Below, in pieces: positions 5,855-9,301 of a stretch of 9,301 bases of DNA. Location: NCBI GenBank assembly GCA_016208845.1, contig JACQXH010000237.1, positions 1 to 9,301 of the forward strand. Direction: 5' to 3'. Source of the DNA: Nitrospirota bacterium (GTDB lineage Bacteria > Nitrospirota > Thermodesulfovibrionia > UBA6902 > BMS3Bbin08). The notes beneath the pieces are model-generated. The model had not been told where the DNA came from. It did no database searches and saw only the letters and a list, made by a program, of their open reading frames with translations. Position 1 is the stretch's first letter, and the number at the start of each line of letters is the position of its first letter. The position numbers were made by a program, and so were the translations under genes.

Positions 5855-6373
5855 ATGACGCATATCAATATCGAAATAAAGGCAAAGTGCTCAGACCAAG
5901 AGGATATAAGGACAATCCTGAAATCTGAAGGAGCAGTTTATATAGGAACTGATCACCAGCTTGATACTTATTTCAATGTCAGGAAGGGAAGGTTAAAACT
6001 AAGGGAGGGGAACATTGAAAATAACCTCATTTATTATAAGCGTGATGACATAGAAGGTCCTAAAAAATCAAAGGTTATTTTATACGAGGTAAGGCCGGAT
6101 CCTGCACTTAAAGAAATACTGTCAAAAGTATTGGGTGTGCTTGTTGTAGTGGATAAAAAAAGGGAAATATATTTTATCGACAATGTTAAATTCCACATTG
6201 ATACAGTCGAAAATTTGGGTGATTTTGTTGAGATTGAAGCCATTGATGAAGAGGGCAATATAGGCGGAAGAAAGTTAAGAGAGCAGTGTAAATTCTATCG
6301 TGAGCTATTGGGAATTCAGCGGAAAGATTTAATATCTGTTTCTTATAGTGATTTGTTATTAAAAAGACAATAA
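5855..6373 (+). CDS. CYTH domain protein, class IV adenylate cyclase (CyaB)-like
   Basis: The 172-aa protein is a single CYTH (triphosphate tunnel) domain. Visible features are the N-terminal signature NIEIK (5-9), in which Asn replaces the first Glu of ExExK; LDTYFNV (36-42); RLKLRE (46-51); YYKRD (60-64); YEVRPD (77-82); KKREIYF (101-107); HID (114-116); and the closing LGDFVEIE (121-128). Members act on triphosphorylated substrates with Mg or Mn: adenylate cyclase, thiamine triphosphatase or tripolyphosphatase. The sequence alone does not decide which. I chose ATG 5855 rather than TTG 5834, because GAGAGG (5841-5846) is 8 nt before it and relatives begin close to the NIEIK strand. The next gene starts 14 nt after the stop, so the two form an operon. 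Confidence 0.87.
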   Translation: MTHINIEIKAKCSDQEDIRTILKSEGAVYIGTDHQLDTYFNVRKGRLKLREGNIENNLIYYKRDDIEGPKKSKVILYEVRPDPALKEILSKVLGVLVVVDKKREIYFIDNVKFHIDTVENLGDFVEIEAIDEEGNIGGRKLREQCKFYRELLGIQRKDLISVSYSDLLLKRQ

Positions 6374-6387
6374 AAAAGGAGACAACA

Positions 6388-6756
6388 ATGGCTGATAGAT
6401 TAGTAATTGAAGAAGGAAAAGGGGATAAAATATACAAGCTCATAACTATAATGTTTCCATCCGGGAATAACGGAATAAAAATAATTTCTAAAGAAGATTT
6501 TAATGAAACAATACATTGTTGTATGCATTCCGGCACTTTTCGTCCTAAAACCGGGGAATTCACAAATATGGAAATCGTATATAAAAGCCCTGATGAGGGA
6601 TTAACAAAGGAAGATTTCGAGGGTTTTTCCCAAGTGCTTCTTTCTAAAGCTCCAGAAGAAACAGAAGTTATTGTTGAAGACTTATCGAAATATAAGACGC
6701 TAAAAGAACAGCTTAGAATAGGGATGCACGAGAAATTCATGAAGGTAATACCATAA
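6388..6756 (+). CDS. Hypothetical protein, 122 aa, operon partner of the CYTH protein
   Basis: I do not recognise this family. The protein is cytosolic by appearance: no signal peptide and no membrane segment. It begins with a strand-rich region (KIYKLITIMFPSGNNGIKIIS), has two adjacent cysteines in TIHCCMHSGTF (41-51), an acidic middle (KSPDEGLTKEDFEGFSQVLL) and a helical, lysine-rich end (SKYKTLKEQLRIGMHEKF). It is a convincing gene: AAGGAG (6376-6381) lies 6 nt before the ATG, it follows the CYTH gene by 14 nt, and codon choice matches the AT-leaning CYTH gene. Operon position suggests a role linked to the CYTH enzyme, which is inference. After its stop, 6757-6920 holds no supportable gene. 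Confidence 0.72.
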   Translation: MADRLVIEEGKGDKIYKLITIMFPSGNNGIKIISKEDFNETIHCCMHSGTFRPKTGEFTNMEIVYKSPDEGLTKEDFEGFSQVLLSKAPEETEVIVEDLSKYKTLKEQLRIGMHEKFMKVIP

Positions 6757-6920
6757 GATGCGTAATAAGAACTTTTCAATGAAATCACAATGGTGTTTTA
6801 TCGAGGAGAAATTTTGAATATGAGGCGTCACTCAAATCCATGTCTTGGACGAGCCTGGAGGAGGGAAGGTGAAGTTGAAGTTGCTTATATTTTGTTACAT
6901 TTATACTTAATAATAGGTTA

Positions 6921-7060
6921 AAATTTGAGCTTCTTGCAAAAGTCTGAAAAAGTCTCTTCTGTCATTCTGAGCTTGTCGAAGAATTACAGTAAATCAAATA
7001 GTTAGAGACCCTTCGACAGGCTCAGGGTGACAATTTAGGACTTTTGCAAGAGGCTCATTT
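6921..7060. repeat. MITE-like nested inverted repeat
   Basis: The outer arms, 6927-6944 (GAGCTTCTTGCAAAAGTC) and 7039-7056, are inverted complements with one mismatch, and the match extends into flanking AAAT. An inner pair, 6961-6983 (GTCATTCTGAGCTTGTCGAA...) and 7009-7031 (CCCTTCGACAGGCTCAGGGT...), pairs with few mismatches. About 25 nt of AT-rich sequence form the loop. No reading frame is present. Both arm types are familiar dispersed repeats in environmental bacterial genomes. The unit ends about 10 bp before the next repeat, so two elements lie back to back upstream of surE. Confidence 0.75.
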
Positions 7061-7070
7061 ATTATATTTT

Positions 7071-7208
7071 AAACGTCATTACCGCTTGTCGGATCGTTGC
7101 TGCCGGATAAGCCAACAGTAGGTCGGACAGAAGTAGGTGCTTTAAGCAACGGAGCCGCCGCAATGACAACCAGTTAATATTTAATCTTTTTTTAACCGGA
7201 CACTACTG
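7071..7208 (+). repeat. Dispersed inverted-repeat element, copy 2 (upstream of surE)
   Basis: The head (7071-7092) matches the head of copy 1 at 21 of 22 bases, and the tail (7162-7208) matches 655-701 at 37 of 47 with identical spacing of its three conserved blocks. The middle differs. It is longer, carries CGTTGCT (7095-7101) pairing with AGCAACG (7145-7151), and holds GCCAACAGTAGG (7111-7122), shared with the hairpin at 2911-2956. This looks like a composite in which another repeat has replaced the loop of the first. As with copy 1, it stands directly before a gene lacking a ribosome binding site. Confidence 0.75.
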
Positions 7209-7239
7209 ATAAAATATCCTAAATATTTCCTGCTTCTGA

Positions 7240-7250
7240 TACAATATTAT
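7240..7250 (+). promoter_or_regulatory. Candidate -10 region of surE
   Basis: TACAAT (7240-7245) and TATTAT (7245-7250) are overlapping good -10 hexamers within 14 nt of the ATG at 7254; no convincing -35 is visible. Using TACAAT, the start of transcription would be about 7252, making the mRNA leaderless. The layout is close to that of dgt, where the same repeat tail and a -10-like element also precede CGTATG. Confidence 0.35.
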
Positions 7251-7253
7251 CGT

Positions 7254-8021
7254 ATGCCAAGCATTCTTGTTACGAACGACGACGGCATTGGTTCGCAGGG
7301 TCTGAAGATACTCTCGAAAACCCTGCGGTCTGCCGGAGATGTTTATGTCGTTGCTCCGGAGACAGAGCAGAGTGCGGTCGGACATGCCCTTACACTCCAC
7401 AGGCCGTTGCGTTTCGAAAAAATAAATAATAAAAATTACTCTATAAACGGCACTCCGACTGATTGCGTTATTCTGGCAGTTAATAAACTGCTCCCCCGAA
7501 AACCTGACATTATAATTTCAGGAATAAACAACGGTGGCAATATGGGAGATGATGTTACATACTCAGGAACCGTTGCCGCCGCAATAGAGGGGACTTTTCT
7601 TGGTATACCCTCTATCGCTATATCATTGATTAAGGAACCTCCGGACAATGGAGGCCTCAATAAGAAAAATCCAGGCCTGCAACAGGCCGCACGCTTTGCG
7701 CTGACACTTGCCGGAATGGTCATGAGAAGAGGTTTGCCGCCGGATACCCTTTTGAATGTAAATGTTCCAAATATTTATAAGATAAAGGGGATAAAGTTCA
7801 CGCATCAGGGCAGGAGGATCTATGATAATGCGATACAGGAAATGCTCGACCCCCGCAAAAGAAAACATTACTGGATAGGAGGCGGCACCCCTATATGGCG
7901 GTCCGGAGAACATACCGATTTTGAAGCAGTGCAAAACGGTTTTATTTCCATAACCCCTATCCACCTTGATCTTACAAATTATGATGCATTGAGATATATG
8001 AAGAAAAAGTGGAGGATATGA
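7254..8021 (+). CDS. surE: 5'/3'-nucleotidase SurE
   Basis: The 255-aa protein is a full-length SurE, a metal-dependent phosphatase that removes phosphate from nucleoside 5'- and 3'-monophosphates and, in some bacteria, short polyphosphate, in the cytoplasm. The metal site is intact: N8-D9-D10 in ILVTNDDGI, S40 in PETEQSAVGHA, and N92 in SGINNGGN. The family motif YSGTVAAAIEG spans 103-113, and the NGTPTDCV strand (65-72) is also typical. The C-terminal extension with THQGRRIYDN and the late TDFEAVQNGFISITPIHLDLT belongs to the oligomerisation region. The ATG has no Shine-Dalgarno sequence and is close to a -10-like element. In related gene orders surE directly follows the ihfA-merR block; here about 4.4 kb of accessory DNA separates them. 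The long inverted repeat follows its stop by 3 nt. Confidence 0.96.
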   Translation: MPSILVTNDDGIGSQGLKILSKTLRSAGDVYVVAPETEQSAVGHALTLHRPLRFEKINNKNYSINGTPTDCVILAVNKLLPRKPDIIISGINNGGNMGDDVTYSGTVAAAIEGTFLGIPSIAISLIKEPPDNGGLNKKNPGLQQAARFALTLAGMVMRRGLPPDTLLNVNVPNIYKIKGIKFTHQGRRIYDNAIQEMLDPRKRKHYWIGGGTPIWRSGEHTDFEAVQNGFISITPIHLDLTNYDALRYMKKKWRI

Positions 8022-8024
8022 GTG

Positions 8025-8181
8025 AAAAGGGTTCGAGGGACCAAGGTTTCAAGGGTTCAAGTGAAAAAGAAATTCGTCGGCTTTAAGTTACTATTGAGCA
8101 GGGTTTCAAGAGTCACAAAAATTCTGTCACGTTTGATTAATACCCTTTGCCCCTTGAATCCTTGAGCCCTCGAACCCTTTT
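8025..8181. repeat. Inverted repeat with 31-nt arms between surE and the flavoprotein gene
   Basis: The arm at 8025-8055 (AAAAGGGTTCGAGGG...) is the reverse complement of 8151-8181 at 28 of 31 positions, separated by about 95 nt. Partial degenerate copies of the unit (GGTTTCAAG) occur at 8045 and 8102. Repeats built from GGGTTCGAGGG/TTCAAGG units are common intergenic elements. The right arm ends in a T run (8178-8182), so the folded RNA could stop transcription of surE. It fills nearly the whole 170-bp spacer. Confidence 0.7.
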
Positions 8182-8191
8182 TAATTATTTT

Positions 8192-9301
8192 ATGAACCAT
8201 TATGACGTCATAATCGTGGGCTCAGGACCGGCAGGCATCTTTTCTGCGCTTGAGCTGGTATCTCATGGCAAAGATTTTAAGATACTGATGCTCGAAAAGG
8301 GCAGGGACATTGACACCAGGATATGTCCGATGAGGGCCGGGAACGTTTCATGCATGGAATGTCCTGACTGCAGTCTTTTGTGCGGGTGGGGAGGCGCAGG
8401 GGCCTACAGCGACGGAAAGCTTACGCTCTCAAAAGATGTAGGCGGCAATCTCTCCAGATATGCGAATGATGCAGTTCTGGAAGAACTTATCACTTATACT
8501 GATGATATGTATGTAAGATACGGAGCTCCGGCAGAGGTCTATGGAGGAGACAGAGTCAAGGTTGATGAACTCAAGTCTTTGGCTGAGAGGAACGGACTTA
8601 CTTTCGTGCCGTCACTTATACGGCATATTGGTACAGACCGTTGTCCGGAGGTCCTGAAAAGAATGAAGGCAGACCTTAATTCTCATGTGGATATAGCGTT
8701 CTCAAAGAATGTCAGAAAGCTGCTGCATGAGAAAGATAGAGTTGCCGGAATTGAAACAGAAGACGGAGAAATCATTAGCAGTAATTATGTAATTGTTGCT
8801 CCAGGAAGGGAAGGCTCTCTCTGGCTTGAGGAGCAGGCGCGGACTATGAGTCTTTCGCTGCTCAAAAATCCTGTGGACATAGGTGTGAGGGTTGAGGTCG
8901 ATGCCTCTGTTCTGGAGCCGCTGACAAAGATAGTCTATGAACCGAAGCTGATCTTCCAGACTAAAAAATTTAATGACAGGATCAGGACCTTTTGCGTAAA
9001 TCCCCATGGTGAAGTCGTTAAAGAATATGTCAAAGGTGTGTGGACGGTTAATGGCCACAGTTATTCGAACGGTTCTGGCAAAAACTCTAATTTTGCGCTT
9101 CTTGTCAGCACCTTTTTTACCGAGCCTTTTGACGAACCACACCTTTACGGCAGAAATATCGCGAGGCTCGCAAATCTTCTGGGGCAGGGCGTGATCGTTC
9201 AGAGGCTTGGCGATCTCCAGGCCGGCCGCAGGTCTACCCGTTCAAGGATCGAGCGGGGACATGTAAAACCAAGTTTGTCAGACGCAGTTCCGGGCGATCT
9301 C
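8192..9301 (+). CDS. FAD-dependent dehydrogenase, COG2509-like (3' end outside window)
   Basis: The frame opens at ATG 8192 and remains open for 370 codons to the right edge. The N-terminus is a Rossmann FAD-binding motif, DVIIVGSGPAG (5-15), with E35 at the end of the second strand, where the ribose is normally bound. A cysteine cluster follows (C45, C54, C57, C60, C64) leading into CGWGGAGAYSDGKLTLS, typical of the uncharacterised COG2509 flavoproteins. A second nucleotide-associated strand appears as YVIVAPGREGS (about 193-203), and the conserved FCVNPHGEVV lies near 265-275. The electron donor, substrate and pathway are unknown. The cysteines could hold an iron-sulfur cluster or a disulfide, which is inference. 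There is no signal peptide and no ribosome binding site; AATTATTTT precedes the ATG directly. Confidence 0.88.
   Translation, partial: MNHYDVIIVGSGPAGIFSALELVSHGKDFKILMLEKGRDIDTRICPMRAGNVSCMECPDCSLLCGWGGAGAYSDGKLTLSKDVGGNLSRYANDAVLEELITYTDDMYVRYGAPAEVYGGDRVKVDELKSLAERNGLTFVPSLIRHIGTDRCPEVLKRMKADLNSHVDIAFSKNVRKLLHEKDRVAGIETEDGEIISSNYVIVAPGREGSLWLEEQARTMSLSLLKNPVDIGVRVEVDASVLEPLTKIVYEPKLIFQTKKFNDRIRTFCVNPHGEVVKEYVKGVWTVNGHSYSNGSGKNSNFALLVSTFFTEPFDEPHLYGRNIARLANLLGQGVIVQRLGDLQAGRRSTRSRIERGHVKPSLSDAVPGDL

Noticed and set aside
6820..6921. 33-codon frame with AGGAG at 6804-6808 after the hypothetical gene
   Set aside because: It is very short, its stop falls on the edge of the inverted repeat, and the protein shows no recognisable pattern. 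Chance cannot be excluded.

Overview
The window looks like a stretch of bacterial chromosome of moderate GC content. Housekeeping genes sit at both ends, with a smaller accessory segment between them. The combination of an AmmeMemoRadiSam radical-SAM enzyme, ihfA followed by a MerR-type gene and a tRNA-Pro, surE, a COG2509-type flavoprotein and many dispersed inverted repeats in the intergenic spaces suggests a free-living Gram-negative-type lineage. A Nitrospirota or 'Deltaproteobacteria'-like organism fits best. This is inference from gene content and recalled gene order, not from a marker gene.

Left part (1-2858): the 3' end of the radical-SAM gene, a dispersed repeat, dgt (dGTP triphosphohydrolase), a second inverted-repeat element, then a consensus sigma-70 promoter driving ihfA (HU/IHF family) and a short MerR-family gene, followed by tRNA-Pro(GGG) with an encoded CCA. 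From memory, ihfA-merR-tRNA-Pro is the order in pseudomonads, and ihfA-merR-surE is the order in Geobacter-type genomes.

Middle part (2859-about 7060): this lies between tRNA-Pro and surE and looks accessory. It holds a hairpin and a roughly 155-bp inverted-repeat element; a translationally coupled DUF4160/DUF2442 pair; an AAA_14/DUF4143 ATPase whose promoter is almost entirely covered by a 27-bp near-perfect palindrome; a previously hidden small gene (about 95 aa when restored) split by a one-base frameshift in an A run; a CYTH-domain (class IV adenylate cyclase-like/triphosphatase) protein; an unrecognised 122-aa protein; and a MITE-like inverted repeat. tRNA 3' ends are common integration sites, so this may be a tRNA-anchored variable region, but no integrase or clear attachment-site duplicate is visible.

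Right part (7061-9301): a second copy of the repeat found upstream of dgt lies directly in front of surE. surE is followed by another long inverted repeat and then the first 370 codons of an FAD-dependent dehydrogenase that runs off the edge. Several genes (dgt, surE, the ATPase, the flavoprotein) lack a Shine-Dalgarno sequence. In three of them a -10-like element lies very close to the ATG, suggesting leaderless or near-leaderless mRNAs.
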